Shown here: positions 1-8,519 of the stretch, piece after piece
Layout of the letters: every line of letters begins with the position of its first letter
Position numbering within the stretch: the first letter of the stretch is position 1
Assembly: GCF_005771425.1 (NCBI RefSeq)
Contig: NZ_VBTZ01000003.1
Location: 186,001 to 250,000, forward strand
DNA: 64,000 nt
Direction of reading: 5' to 3'
From: Methylocystis sp. B8
Lineage (GTDB): Bacteria; Pseudomonadota; Alphaproteobacteria; Rhizobiales; Beijerinckiaceae
Made by a program: the position numbers and the translations under genes
Notes under the pieces: model-generated
Database searches by the model: none
The model's input: only the letters and a program-made list of their open reading frames with translations
Told to the model about the DNA's origin: nothing

Positions 1-376
1 CAGTTTTTTCGCCCCCCGCAGCAAGAGTTTTGAAATCGTTCTCCAGCGCCGCCTTGAAGGGCTGTTCCTTGCGCCATTCGGGATGTTTGGGCGCAAGCGC
101 CTTTACGCGATCCAGCGCGAAGAAGAGTTGAGAATAGGCTGGCCACTCGGTCCAGAGCGTTCCGTCATTGTCGAAAACCGCGATGCGATCCTCGGGCTTT
201 ACAAATTCTGGTCCGTCCTGGGCGGTCACCCGAGCGACAAAGGCGATGATCGCCTGTTTGGCGGCGCCGTCGTTCCAAGATGGAAGAGCGTCGAGCGCCA
301 GCGCCGGCCGTATGAAAAGGACCGCCCATGTGAACGCGACCAAGACGAACAGCCTCGCTGTTCTCATTCCGGTCAT
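1..376 (-). CDS. HAD-family hydrolase, secreted (partial, C-terminus outside window)
   Basis: The frame is open from an ATG at 376 to the left edge, so only the first ~125 residues are here. An N-terminal hydrophobic signal peptide (ARLFVLVAFTWAVLF, then an Ala-rich cleavage region) predicts export. At about residue 65 comes FDNDGTLWTE, the HAD motif I, whose first Asp is the phosphoryl-acceptor nucleophile. The exact substrate cannot be told; a phosphatase is the simplest reading. A second ATG at 367 is an alternative start. The gene is divergent from the sulfatase at 520, so the two could share a 140-base control region and act together in the periplasm, which is inference. Confidence 0.8.
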   Translation of the reverse strand, partial: MTGMRTARLFVLVAFTWAVLFIRPALALDALPSWNDGAAKQAIIAFVARVTAQDGPEFVKPEDRIAVFDNDGTLWTEWPAYSQLFFALDRVKALAPKHPEWRKEQPFKAALENDFKTLAAGGEKT

Positions 377-519
377 TCGATCGGCAAGCCTGCAATTGAT
401 GCGGCGATTGGCGTTCAAGGAGTGGCGCTCACAGGTTCGATTTCAGGCTTGTCGAAGCCGAAGAGGAGGCTATCTGCGTGCGTATATAAGGAATTTATCT
501 GATGGGAGGGAAGGCGCTG

Positions 520-2094
520 ATGCGACTGACTGCGGTCTTAACGCTCGCGGGCGCGTTAGCAAGCGCTATCGCTGCTGCACAAGCCGAGACGACAAAAAAA
601 CCGCATATCGTGGTGATTTGGGGCGACGATATCGGACAGTCGAACATCAGCGCCTATACAAATGGACTCATGGGCTATCGCACGCCCAATATCGACTCGA
701 TCGCCCAGCAGGGAATGATCTTTACGGATTATTATGGCGAACAAAGCTGCACCGCAGGACGCGCCTCTTTCATTACAGGGCAGAGCGGATTGCGCACGGG
801 TCTTACCAAGGTCGGCCTGCCAGGCGCAGACCTCGGATTGCGTAAGGAAGACCCGACCATCGCCGAACTTCTCAAGGCGCAAGGTTATGCGACAGGCCAA
901 TTCGGCAAAAACCATCTTGGCGACAAGGATGAGTTTCTGCCCACGGCGCATGGCTTCGATGAATTCTACGGAAACCTTTATCATTTAAATGCTGAGGAAG
1001 AGCCCGAACTGCCGGATTATCCAAAAGCCAACGATCCTGAATTTCCAAATTTTCGAAAAAACTACGGTCCGCGCGGCGTCATTCATAGCTTCGTGACCGC
1101 GAATGGCGGTCAGAAAGTCGAAGACACGGGGCCGCTAACCAGTGAGCGAATGGAAACCATCGATGACGACGTCGCCGCCAGGGTCGTCGATTTCCTCGAA
1201 AAGCAGGTGAAAGCCGGTAAACCTGTTTTTCTGTGGCTGAACTTCACCCACATGCATTTTCGCACGCATGCAAAACCGAAAAGCGTCGGCCAAGCAGGAC
1301 GCTGGAACGGACCATATGCGGATGTGATGATTGATCACGACAAAAATGTCGGGACCGTTCTTCAAAAGATCAAAGATCTCGGGATTGAGGATGAGACGAT
1401 CGTCTTCTATTCGACCGACAATGGTCCCCATATGAATTCCTGGCCGGATGCGGCGATGACGCCCTTCCGCAACGAGAAGAATTCCAACTGGGAAGGCGCT
1501 TATCGCGTGCCAGCGATGGTTCGTTGGCCTGGCAAGATCAAGTCAGGTTCGGTTTCCAACGAGATCATCTCGCATCTCGACTGGATGCCGACGCTTCTCG
1601 CAGCCGCAGGCGTGCCGGATATCAAGGAAAAATTGCTGAAAGGATACAAGATCGGAAAATCGAATTACAAAGTCCATTTGGACGGCTACAATCTATTGCC
1701 ATATCTGACAGGTCAGGAAGAAAAGAGCCCGCGCAGGGAGTTCTTTTATATCTCCGACGATGGCGATCTGACGGGACTTCGGTTTGATAATTGGAAGTTT
1801 GTCTTTTCGGAACAAAGAGCGCCGGGCACTTTGCGAGTTTGGGCCGAGCCGTTGACCAGTCTTCGCGTGCCGCTGATCTTCAACCTCCGCATGGACCCCT
1901 ATGAACGCGCCAACATCACGTCAAACACCTATTACGACTGGCTGTTGGATCATGCATTCATGCTGATCCCCGCGCAGACCTATGTCGGACAATATCTGGC
2001 GACGTTTAAAGACTACCCGCCTCGGCAAAAGGCCGCGACTTTCTCGATCGACCAGGCCTTGGAAAAGCTGAAACGACCGCTGCATCGTGATTGA
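520..2094 (+). CDS. Periplasmic arylsulfatase-type sulfatase
   Basis: Sulfate-ester hydrolase of the alkaline-phosphatase fold. After a signal peptide (LTLAGALASAIAAAQA) come the metal-binding WGDDIG near residue 36, the modification motif CTAGRASFITGQ with Cys77, and FYSTDNGPH in mid-protein. Cys77 would become the catalytic formylglycine. The motif is C-x-A-x-R rather than the commoner C-x-P-x-R; both are known to be accepted by maturases, and no maturase gene is in the window. An ATG at 502 is also in frame, but a GGGAGGGAAGG ribosome site lies at 504-514, so 520 is the better start. At 524 residues the length is normal. The substrate is unknown. Confidence 0.9.
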   Translation: MRLTAVLTLAGALASAIAAAQAETTKKPHIVVIWGDDIGQSNISAYTNGLMGYRTPNIDSIAQQGMIFTDYYGEQSCTAGRASFITGQSGLRTGLTKVGLPGADLGLRKEDPTIAELLKAQGYATGQFGKNHLGDKDEFLPTAHGFDEFYGNLYHLNAEEEPELPDYPKANDPEFPNFRKNYGPRGVIHSFVTANGGQKVEDTGPLTSERMETIDDDVAARVVDFLEKQVKAGKPVFLWLNFTHMHFRTHAKPKSVGQAGRWNGPYADVMIDHDKNVGTVLQKIKDLGIEDETIVFYSTDNGPHMNSWPDAAMTPFRNEKNSNWEGAYRVPAMVRWPGKIKSGSVSNEIISHLDWMPTLLAAAGVPDIKEKLLKGYKIGKSNYKVHLDGYNLLPYLTGQEEKSPRREFFYISDDGDLTGLRFDNWKFVFSEQRAPGTLRVWAEPLTSLRVPLIFNLRMDPYERANITSNTYYDWLLDHAFMLIPAQTYVGQYLATFKDYPPRQKAATFSIDQALEKLKRPLHRD

Positions 2095-2215
2095 TATGAA
2101 TCTGGTTGGTTCTCTCTCGTCCATTCCCACGGCCGTCCACAGGCTGTCGTTGCGACCCGAACCGCAATGCGGTTGCTCTCGATCCCGCTACTTTGGTCGG
2201 AGAATGCGGCGGAGC

Positions 2216-2512
2216 TTAAATGCGTCCCAGCGCTCGTTCCAACACGAACACTCTAAGGGCTGAGGACAGGTTCGCTTCGCCGCGCTCGGCGTCGACGCGG
2301 GCGATGAGCGCCGCGAGCGAGACACTCTCCTGCGTGGCGATCTCTTTCAGCGCCCGCCAGAAGGCGTCTTCAAGAGAGACGCTGGTGCGATGGCCGGCGA
2401 TGACGACTGAATGTTTGACGATCCGGCGGGAACTGGCGTCTAGAGCGCGCTGCGAAAAAGTGGACGCCGGGTCTTCGTGCAAAGCGCGCTCTATGCTTTT
2501 GGAATCGATCAT
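2216..2512 (-). CDS. Ribbon-helix-helix domain protein
   Basis: Small protein (98 residues from the ATG at 2512) whose C-terminal half, from HRTSVSLEDAFWRALKEIA to NLSSALRVFVL, matches the RHH_4-type ribbon-helix-helix domain common in alphaproteobacteria. Such domains bind DNA as dimers, but targets of this family are mostly unknown. It is the third gene of a minus-strand run sspB - DUF4169 - RHH, 60 bases after DUF4169. A TTG at 2539 would add nine residues. A regulatory role is inferred from the fold only. Confidence 0.8.
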   Translation of the reverse strand: MIDSKSIERALHEDPASTFSQRALDASSRRIVKHSVVIAGHRTSVSLEDAFWRALKEIATQESVSLAALIARVDAERGEANLSSALRVFVLERALGRI

Positions 2513-2572
2513 GTCATCTGCATGGGGCGATCCGCCCAAATGCAGCGTGACCTATTGGCGCTTGCGCCTTTC

Positions 2573-2767
2573 TCACGCTTGATCTTCCGCGTCGATCTCG
2601 CGTCTATGGCCGTCGAATCTGGCGTTTTCCAGCCGCTTCTGCGCGGCGGTCAGTTCACGTTCGGATTTGCTGCGCCCATGCGCGACGCGGTTCGTCTGCG
2701 CCGTCTTTTCCTGCTCGCGGCGGTCGCGCTGTTTGCGGGCGCGACGCAGATTGACGATCTCGCCCAT
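2573..2767 (-). CDS. DUF4169 family protein
   Basis: A 64-residue, highly charged protein beginning MGEIVNLRRARKQRDRREQE, the hallmark opening of the DUF4169 family, which is almost confined to alphaproteobacteria. Its ATG overlaps the stop of sspB by one base, so translation is likely coupled. Most of the chain is Arg/Lys/Glu-rich and probably helical or disordered; nothing suggests an active site or membrane segment. The function is unknown. The constant neighbourhood of sspB and an RHH protein suggests one transcript. Confidence 0.8.
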   Translation of the reverse strand: MGEIVNLRRARKQRDRREQEKTAQTNRVAHGRSKSERELTAAQKRLENARFDGHRREIDAEDQA

Positions 2768-3381
2768 CAGGGCTTTTTACGGAAGGCGTCGATCGAGACG
2801 ATTTTCTCGTCACCTTCCTCCTTGGTTTCGACCGGCCTGAGTTTTCTCGGCTTGTCGGCCCCTGCCGTTTTGGAGGCATCCGACTTGGCCGGTTCAATTT
2901 TCGTAGGGGCGATCCTGGTGGGCTCGACTTTTGGCTTGAGCTCTTTCACAGGCTCCGGCTTCTTGGCGATGAGGCTTGGTCCTGCCGCAGGCGCTTCCTC
3001 CTCTGTCTCTTCAAGCGAGTCTTCGCCACTCTCGAAGCGCAGGCCGAATTCGACCGCAGGATCGAAGAAGCCGGTGACAGCGGAAAAGGGCACATAGAGA
3101 CGCTCCGGAACCGAGCGAAACGACAAAGTGACGCCGAAGCCTTCGTCGTCGACTTCCAAATTTGAATATTGATGTTGCAGGATGATCGTCAGCTCATGCG
3201 GCCACTGCTCGGCGAGGCGGCGCGAAATCATGACGCCTGGCGCATCAGTGTGGAAGCTGATGGTGAAGTGGTGATCGCCCGGCAGATAGCCGTTCCCGGC
3301 AACGTCGCCGAGCACCTTGCGCATGACGCCGCGCATGGCGTCCTGGACGAGAAGATCGTAACGAATAATGTCTTTGGCCAT
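2767..3381 (-). CDS. sspB: SspB-family ClpXP adaptor (alpha type)
   Basis: Adaptor that binds the ssrA tag on proteins released by trans-translation and hands them to the ClpXP protease. The folded domain spans about residues 1-120 (DIIRYDLLVQDAMRGVMRKVL, then ISFHTDAPGVMISRRL and VTLSFRSVPERLYVPFSAVTGFFDP). A long charged, Pro-rich linker follows, and the C-terminal segment EKIVSIDAFRKKP is the kind of short tail that docks on ClpX. The ATG at 3381 is chosen because the family starts close to this point; in-frame starts up to 3435 exist. The tmRNA gene that makes the tag lies directly upstream on the same strand. Confidence 0.92.
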   Translation of the reverse strand: MAKDIIRYDLLVQDAMRGVMRKVLGDVAGNGYLPGDHHFTISFHTDAPGVMISRRLAEQWPHELTIILQHQYSNLEVDDEGFGVTLSFRSVPERLYVPFSAVTGFFDPAVEFGLRFESGEDSLEETEEEAPAAGPSLIAKKPEPVKELKPKVEPTRIAPTKIEPAKSDASKTAGADKPRKLRPVETKEEGDEKIVSIDAFRKKP

Positions 3382-3484
3382 TGCGTCGCGCCAGACTGCC
3401 ATTTGCATGGTCGACCGGCTGCCGCTTCCGACCATTTGGTTGCCGCGCTTTGCATCACGGCGGCGCAGCGCGAAAAAGGTTAAG

Positions 3485-3800
3485 TGGAGGCTTCTGTTGC
3501 CAGGCGCCTCCGGACCCCGCCTAGAAGTGCAAACCCCTAGGACTTTGATCCCGGTATGGGCGCTGCATTACGCAGCGACGGCCACCGGAGCATAGTTGTC
3601 GTTGGCAACTATAAGGTTTGACCCGATAACGGCGGTATCATGCCGAGCGAAAAATCACCCTTTACGCCCTCGTCGATCCTATTTCGCCCCCGCCGAAGCC
3701 CGCCGCGCCGACGGGCTTTGGTGGAGGCGCCGGGTACCGCCCCCGGGTCCGAATGGTTTATTACGGTGTTCATTTATCGCCATAGCCGCCGCAAGCGACG
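3485..3800 (-). ncRNA. ssrA: Transfer-messenger RNA, two-piece permuted (alphaproteobacterial)
   Basis: The minus strand holds both pieces in permuted order. The acceptor piece comes first and ends in CGCCTCC-A-CCA, with the CCA at 3721-3719. A GC-rich intervening hairpin is followed by the coding piece, starting GGGGGCG at 3691-3685, which pairs with CGCCTCC to make the acceptor stem. GGATCGACGAGGG follows, matching the conserved tmRNA 5' region. The resume codon GCC is at 3606-3604 and the open frame reads ANDNYAPVAVAA, stop TAA at 3570-3568, a typical alphaproteobacterial tag ending in small hydrophobic residues. A hairpin with GGAGGC/GCCTCC arms near 3490-3515 marks the 3' region. Outer ends are approximate. 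Confidence 0.93.
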
Positions 3801-3808
3801 GCGAAGTG

Positions 3809-3836
3809 AATATAGGCGTTTGCGGGATTTTGTGAA
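3809..3836 (-). promoter_or_regulatory. Predicted sigma-70 promoter of ssrA
   Basis: On the minus strand, TTCACA (3836-3831), a 16-base spacer and TATATT (3814-3809) lie just upstream of the acceptor piece. This places the start of the tmRNA precursor at about 3802. The prediction uses the consensus only. Confidence 0.55.
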
Positions 3837-3925
3837 AGGGCGGACCTGTTACGCTGTGGAAAGGCCGCAGCGGCCTAATCTCGCCGCTGCGGCCATTTCT
3901 ACTGCAGCTTCGAAAACCGCTCCGC

Positions 3926-4147
3926 TCACGATGCCTTATGTTTCGCGGGATGATGAACGTTCCTGCCGTAGTGCTTGCCCTGCTGCTTCGCGTGATGCTT
4001 GTGATGCTTCATGCTCTTGTGCTTGGCGGGCGGCTTGGTCGTTTCCGTCGCGCTCGGCTCGTTCGCATCGGTGGCCGCGTAAGCGGATTGGGTCATGATC
4101 GGCGCACAAAGAAGAGCCGCGACGGCGAGCATTGTGGTGAGTTTCAT
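3926..4147 (-). CDS. Small secreted His/Lys-rich protein
   Basis: A 73-residue product. A clean signal peptide (KLTTMLAVAALLCAPIMTQSAYA) is followed by a short Thr/Glu-rich stretch and then a tail packed with His and Lys, such as KHKSMKHHKHHAKQQGKHYG. The mature peptide would be periplasmic and very basic. The histidines suggest binding of a transition metal or of an anionic surface, but no family is recognised. The ATG at 4147 is chosen because GGAGA lies at the right distance and the signal peptide starts there. It stands alone between pth and ssrA. Confidence 0.75.
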   Translation of the reverse strand: MKLTTMLAVAALLCAPIMTQSAYAATDANEPSATETTKPPAKHKSMKHHKHHAKQQGKHYGRNVHHPAKHKAS

Positions 4148-4279
4148 TGGTGAGTCTCCGTCTGGGGAAATGCGGAAATGCATCCCTTTGCCTTGCCCGT
4201 TCACCCCTACGACTCGTCCACTGAACAGGCGCTGAAGTCGCCGTTCATTCCGCCTTCATCAAATCAACGCAGCCCACCG

Positions 4280-4885
4280 CTATGGCTCGCCGACGCGCTT
4301 CACAGCGCCGAAGCCCTTTGCCTCCATGGCGAGATGCAGCCTGTTCTGCAGTCCGGCGTCGTCGCCCTTGACCAGCAAGGCGGCGTTGTCGGCGATCGCC
4401 TCGCAGAGCGCGCTCACCCAGGGCTCCTCGATTTTGGCGAAATCGCTCAGCACATAGGAATGAACGAGCGCCTTATCGCCGGGATGGCCGATGCCGAGCC
4501 GCAGCCGCTTATAGTCGTTGCCGATATGAGCGGTGATCGAGCGCAGCCCATTGTGTCCTGCGCCGCCGCCGCCGGTCTTAATCCGGCATTTGGCGGGCGC
4601 GAGATCGAGTTCGTCGTGAATGACGACGATCTCGTCGAGCCCAATTTTGTGAAAACGCGCGGCTTCGCCGACTGAACGGCCGCTGTCGTTCATATAGGTT
4701 TGCGGCTCCAGCAGCATGACGCGTTCGCCGCCTATGGTTCCTTCGCTGATGAGGCCCTGAAAGCGCGCCCGGGCCTGCGGAAAGCCTTGTCGCTTAGCGA
4801 TCGCTTCGAGCGCCATGAAGCCGATATTGTGCCGGTTTTTGGCGTAGGCGCGTCCGGGATTGCCGAGTCCGACAAGGAGCAGCAT
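4280..4885 (-). CDS. pth: Peptidyl-tRNA hydrolase
   Basis: Releases tRNA from peptidyl-tRNAs dropped by the ribosome. All expected motifs are present: VGLGNPG at residues 4-10, the catalytic His in [16 protein letters not shown], the Asp in HDELDL, and [13 protein letters not shown]. At 201 residues the length is standard. The ATG at 4885 begins the conserved [11 protein letters not shown] with AGAGG upstream; an earlier in-frame start would only add a non-conserved leader. It follows rplY on the same strand, the usual alphaproteobacterial pair, although a hairpin with a T-tract lies between them. Confidence 0.96.
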   Translation of the reverse strand: MLLLVGLGNPGRAYAKNRHNIGFMALEAIAKRQGFPQARARFQGLISEGTIGGERVMLLEPQTYMNDSGRSVGEAARFHKIGLDEIVVIHDELDLAPAKCRIKTGGGGAGHNGLRSITAHIGNDYKRLRLGIGHPGDKALVHSYVLSDFAKIEEPWVSALCEAIADNAALLVKGDDAGLQNRLHLAMEAKGFGAVKRVGEP

Positions 4886-4899
4886 GTGAGCCTCTGCAT

Positions 4900-4928
4900 A
4901 TAAAAATGGCCGGGCGAACCCGGCCATT
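4900..4928 (-). terminator. Intrinsic terminator or attenuator between rplY and pth
   Basis: A perfect 10-bp stem (arms 4905-4914 and 4919-4928) with a 4-base loop is followed on the minus strand by TTTTTATA. The hairpin ends only about 20 bases before the pth start, so it may set the ratio of rplY to pth transcript. Its inner stem ATGGCCGGG/CCCGGCCAT is identical to that of the REP-like element at 11230. Confidence 0.65.
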
Positions 4929-4950
4929 ATCACGGTAAGCTTAACCGCGC

Positions 4951-5604
4951 TTACTTCTTCTTTTCTTCCTTGGCCGGAGCGGCCGCAGGCGCAGGCGCCG
5001 CCGCTGCCGCCGCGGGAGCCTCTTCCTCGGCGCCGCCGCCAGCGGGCGGCGACAGGCTCGCCACAGTGAAATTCTTGTCCGGATTCGTCGGTCTGCAGCC
5101 CTCCGGCAGCGGGATCGCCGAAATATGCAGGGAGTCGTTGAAATCCATGCCCGTCAGGTCGGCGGTGATCGCTTCCGGGATATTATCGGCTGGCACCCAC
5201 ATCTCCACCGTGTGGTAGACGATGTTGAGCGCGCCGCCCCGCTTCAGGCCAGGCGCCACCTCGTGATTGGTGAAGTGCACCGGCACTTGCACGCGGAGCC
5301 GCGAACCTGGCTTCAGGCGCAGAAAGTCGACATGGATCGGCGTGTCCTTGACGACATCAAGCTGGTAGTCGCGCGGGATCGCGCGCTCCTTCTTGCCGTC
5401 GACGTCGAGTTCGAAGATCGTCGTGAGAAAGTGCCCTGCGAAGATGAGCTGGGTAACGCTCTTTTTATCGAGCGAGAGCGGCTGCGGCGCTTCGCCGCCT
5501 CCATAGAGCACTGCTGGAATGCGGCCTTCACGGCGAACGCTGCGGGCGGCCCCCTTGCCTGTCCCGCTGCGCACCGTGGCCGCGAGCTTCTTAGTCTCGG
5601 CCAT
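4951..5604 (-). CDS. rplY: 50S ribosomal protein L25/general stress protein Ctc
   Basis: Binds 5S rRNA in the large ribosomal subunit. This is the long (TL5/Ctc) form, 217 residues. The L25 beta-barrel covers about 1-95 ([53 protein letters not shown]). The Ctc-type C-terminal domain covers about 100-185 ([18 protein letters not shown]). The chain ends in a low-complexity Ala/Pro/Glu tail closing in KEEKKK, common in alphaproteobacteria. It is followed by pth on the same strand with a hairpin between. Confidence 0.96.
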   Translation of the reverse strand: MAETKKLAATVRSGTGKGAARSVRREGRIPAVLYGGGEAPQPLSLDKKSVTQLIFAGHFLTTIFELDVDGKKERAIPRDYQLDVVKDTPIHVDFLRLKPGSRLRVQVPVHFTNHEVAPGLKRGGALNIVYHTVEMWVPADNIPEAITADLTGMDFNDSLHISAIPLPEGCRPTNPDKNFTVASLSPPAGGGAEEEAPAAAAAAPAPAAAPAKEEKKK

Positions 5605-5840
5605 GTCGGTGTCCTTAAGTCAAAAGAAAAGGCGCTGCTTCGCCTCCAGGGGTGTCGGAAACGCAAGCGCCGCGGCGCTTATAGGCGACTAGGCCACGCG
5701 AGGCAAGGCGAGGGGCGGAATCATTCGCAAGACCCCCTTTACGTTTGCGGCTGGCGCCTCATATGGCCGCAGTCGCTCGATTTTTGGGCGTCATGGCGCA
5801 GCCGCTGCTTCGTTCCGGCTGCAAGAGAAAGGGTTGCAAC

Positions 5841-6155
5841 ATGCGTACTCTGGCGACTTGCGTAGCGCTTCTCGGACTCGTCGGCTTGGCGGCGACTCCG
5901 GCTCAAGCTGATCGTCTTACCCGTCAGGAGAAATCAAGCCTTCGTACAGCGATGAAGGACGCGCAGTGCTCCGGCGGCAGAATGGAATCCCGAAAAGGGA
6001 ACTTCGAAATTGATAATGCGCGCTGTCAAAACGGCAGGCGCTATGACCTCACGTTCGATCAGAACTTCAAGCTGATGAACAAGGAGCCGGAAGGCAGGTC
6101 CAGCCGGTTTTATGGCCGTCACAACAAGCGCGAAAACAGGCGCGGCATGGACTGA
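5841..6155 (+). CDS. Small secreted protein, PepSY-like, uncharacterised
   Basis: A 104-residue product with a signal peptide (RTLATCVALLGLVGLAATPAQA) and a mature basic domain of about 80 residues. Two cysteines, in DAQCSGGRME and NARCQNGRRYD, could form a disulfide in the periplasm. The layout, an alpha-helix followed by a strand-rich FEIDNARC..YDLTFDQNFKL, recalls the small PepSY-type inhibitors, but the match is loose. The start at 5841 is preferred because the signal peptide begins there with GAGAAAGG upstream. No partner genes are adjacent. Confidence 0.65.
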   Translation: MRTLATCVALLGLVGLAATPAQADRLTRQEKSSLRTAMKDAQCSGGRMESRKGNFEIDNARCQNGRRYDLTFDQNFKLMNKEPEGRSSRFYGRHNKRENRRGMD

Positions 6156-6187
6156 CGCCGCCTCTGACAGCTAGAAACTGCGAACCG

Positions 6188-6219
6188 CGCCGCTCACCAA
6201 AGATCAATGGTGGGCGGCG
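6188..6219. terminator. Hairpin between convergent genes
   Basis: A 12-bp stem with one G-T pair (arms 6188-6199 and 6208-6219, 8-base loop) lies between the small secreted protein gene and aspS, which converge. The following T-tract is weak, so termination is plausible but not certain. Confidence 0.4.
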
Positions 6220-6262
6220 TTATCCTGTTAGAGCGTCTATGGGAAGCGACGATGCCGCGCTC

Positions 6263-8056
6263 TTACGCCTTGGCCTCGGGCAAATTCAGCCTGATGTGCA
6301 ATTCACGCAGATGCTTCATCGTGGGTTCCGACGGCGCGCCCATCAATAGATCCTCGGCGCGTTGATTCATCGGGAAGAGCGTCACCTCGCGTAAGTTTTC
6401 CTCTTCCGCGAGCAACATCACGATGCGGTCGACGCCCGGCGCGATGCCGCCATGCGGCGGCGCGCCATATTGGAAGGCCCGATACATGCCGCCAAATTTC
6501 TCGATGAGCACATCCTCGCCATAGCCGGCGATCTCGAAAGCGCGGCGCATTATGTCAGGGCGGTGGTTTCTGATCGCGCCGGACGAGAGCTCCACCCCAT
6601 TGCAGACGATGTCGTATTGGAAGGCGAGAATGTCGAGCGGGTCCATGGTGTCGAGCGCGTCAAGCCCGCCCTGTGGCATGGAGAAGGGATTGTGCGAGAA
6701 ATCGATCTTCTTCTCGTCCTCGTTCCATTCATACATCGGGAAGTCGACGATCCAGCAGAATTCGAACACGTCCTTCTTCGTTAGACCGAGTTCGTCGCCG
6801 ATGCGCAGCCTCGCCATGCCGGCAAGTTTCGCGGCGGCGGTCTCTTCTCCAGCTGAGAAGAACACAGCGTCGCCCGCCTTGACGCCCGCCTTGGCGGCGA
6901 TCGCGGCCTGTGCGTCCGCAGGAATGAATTTGGCGATTGGGCCTTTGCCGGCGAGCGCGCCGTCTTCTTCTTCGAAGATCACATAGCCGAGGCCGGGCGC
7001 GCCCTCGCTGCGCGCCCAGTCGTTCAGCTTGTCGAAAAAGCTTCTCGGTTGTGCTGCCGCGCCCAGTGCCGGAATGGCGCGCACCGTCTTGCCCTTAAAC
7101 GCTTTAAAGCTCACGTCCTCGCGGCCGAATTCGTCGGACACGTCCGCGATGATCAGCGGATTGCGCAAATCCGGCTTGTCCGCGCCATATTTCAGCATCG
7201 CCTCTCGGAAGGAAATGCGCGGGAACTTCTGGGTGACGGTCTTTCCGTTGGCGAACTCTTCGAACAGTCCGCGCAGCACCGGCTCCATCGCCTCGAACAC
7301 GTCGTCCTGCGTGACGAAGCTCATTTCGACGTCGAGCTGATAGAACTCGCCCGGCGAACGGTCGGCGCGCGCGTCTTCGTCGCGAAAGCAGGGCGCGATC
7401 TGGAAATAGCGGTCGAAGCCCGCGACCATGATGAGCTGCTTGAACTGCTGCGGCGCCTGAGGCAGCGCGTAGAATTTCCCTGGATGGAGGCGCGAGGGCA
7501 CGAGAAAGTCGCGCGCGCCTTCGGGCGAGGAGGCGGTCAGGATCGGCGTCTGGAATTCGAAGAAGCCCGCCTGTTTCATGCGCGTGCGGATCGAGTCGAC
7601 GATGCGGCCACGCAGCATGATGTTTCGATGCAGCTTCTCGCGACGCAGATCGATGAAGCGATATTTGAGGCGCGTGTCTTCTGGATAGGGTTGGTCGCCG
7701 AAAACCGGCACCGGCAATTCGGCGGCTGGGCCGAGGACCTCGATCTCGCTGACGTAAACCTCGACCTGTCCCGTCGGCATGTCGGGATTTTCGGTGCCGG
7801 GAGGCCGCTTGCGAATTTCGCCGTCGAGCCGCACGACCCATTCCGAGCGCAATTTCTCCGCCTGTGCAAAGGCGGGCGAATCCGGATCGACGACGCATTG
7901 CGTCAGGCCATAATGGTCGCGCAGGTCGATGAACAGCACGCCGCCGTGGTCGCGAATGCGATGACACCAGCCGGAGAGCCGGATTTTCTCGCCGACGAGC
8001 GTTTCGTTGGGTTCTCCACAATTATGCGAACGGTAGCGATGCAAGGGCCGGCTCAT
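6263..8056 (-). CDS. aspS: Aspartyl-tRNA synthetase (bacterial type)
   Basis: Class II synthetase charging tRNA-Asp. The anticodon-binding OB domain spans about 1-110 ([32 protein letters not shown]). The catalytic core has motif 2 in [20 protein letters not shown] and motif 3 in [14 protein letters not shown], with the bacterial insertion (GAD) domain between, around residues 290-420. At 597 residues it is full length. The ATG at 8056 is preferred to a GTG eight codons upstream because the family starts close to HRYR. Many alphaproteobacterial enzymes of this type also charge tRNA-Asn; that cannot be decided here. Confidence 0.97.
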   Translation of the reverse strand: MSRPLHRYRSHNCGEPNETLVGEKIRLSGWCHRIRDHGGVLFIDLRDHYGLTQCVVDPDSPAFAQAEKLRSEWVVRLDGEIRKRPPGTENPDMPTGQVEVYVSEIEVLGPAAELPVPVFGDQPYPEDTRLKYRFIDLRREKLHRNIMLRGRIVDSIRTRMKQAGFFEFQTPILTASSPEGARDFLVPSRLHPGKFYALPQAPQQFKQLIMVAGFDRYFQIAPCFRDEDARADRSPGEFYQLDVEMSFVTQDDVFEAMEPVLRGLFEEFANGKTVTQKFPRISFREAMLKYGADKPDLRNPLIIADVSDEFGREDVSFKAFKGKTVRAIPALGAAAQPRSFFDKLNDWARSEGAPGLGYVIFEEEDGALAGKGPIAKFIPADAQAAIAAKAGVKAGDAVFFSAGEETAAAKLAGMARLRIGDELGLTKKDVFEFCWIVDFPMYEWNEDEKKIDFSHNPFSMPQGGLDALDTMDPLDILAFQYDIVCNGVELSSGAIRNHRPDIMRRAFEIAGYGEDVLIEKFGGMYRAFQYGAPPHGGIAPGVDRIVMLLAEEENLREVTLFPMNQRAEDLLMGAPSEPTMKHLRELHIRLNLPEAKA

Positions 8057-8161
8057 CAGAATTTGGGTTGGAGGGGACACTGCCCACGAATATCGGGCGT
8101 TTTCGCGCGCAGAAAGGGCATGGGCCGTCGCCGGCTGTCAAGTTGAGCGGCGCGGGGCGAA

Positions 8162-8353
8162 CTATTTCTTGAAAAATGCGTCGGCGGCGGCGCTTGCCGC
8201 CTGTTTCGCCGCGCGGGCGGCTTCGAGCCGCGTGATCTCTTGCCGCAGCTTCTCGATGCGTTCCTCAAGTTCGGCGATCGAGAGTAGATCGAGCGGTTGG
8301 CCGATCTCGAAAGCCGCGGGGCGGCGCGGCGCCTCATCTTCCTCGCTTTTCAT
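8162..8353 (-). CDS. DUF1192 family protein
   Basis: A 63-residue protein with the DUF1192 layout: an acidic N-terminus, the conserved FEIGQPLDLLSIAELEERI, then a predicted coiled-coil helix (EKLRQEITRLEAARAAK) and a short tail. The family is small, cytoplasmic and of unknown function, found mainly in alphaproteobacteria. The ATG at 8353 has GAGG about ten bases upstream. It is divergent from ppdK and lies upstream of aspS on the same strand. Confidence 0.8.
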   Translation of the reverse strand: MKSEEDEAPRRPAAFEIGQPLDLLSIAELEERIEKLRQEITRLEAARAAKQAASAAADAFFKK

Positions 8354-8519
8354 CGACGCGCGACCTCGGCTCGATTTCTTCAATCGACGACAAAAATAGC
8401 GCTGGAGGCATGGAGCGCCAACTTGTCGACGCGCGTCATTTGAGCGTAATTTCCGGCGCGCTTGATGGTCCGCGTAGGGCGGGGCGTCGGCGGCCGCTCG
8501 AGCGCCGGACGAAATACAT

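Noticed and set aside
5125-5865. 246-codon plus-strand frame opposite rplY running into the next gene
   Set aside because: Antisense to a clear L25 gene and out of frame with the small secreted protein at 5841.
7049-8146. 365-codon plus-strand frame opposite aspS
   Set aside because: Antisense artefact of high GC; the aspS protein is complete and conserved.
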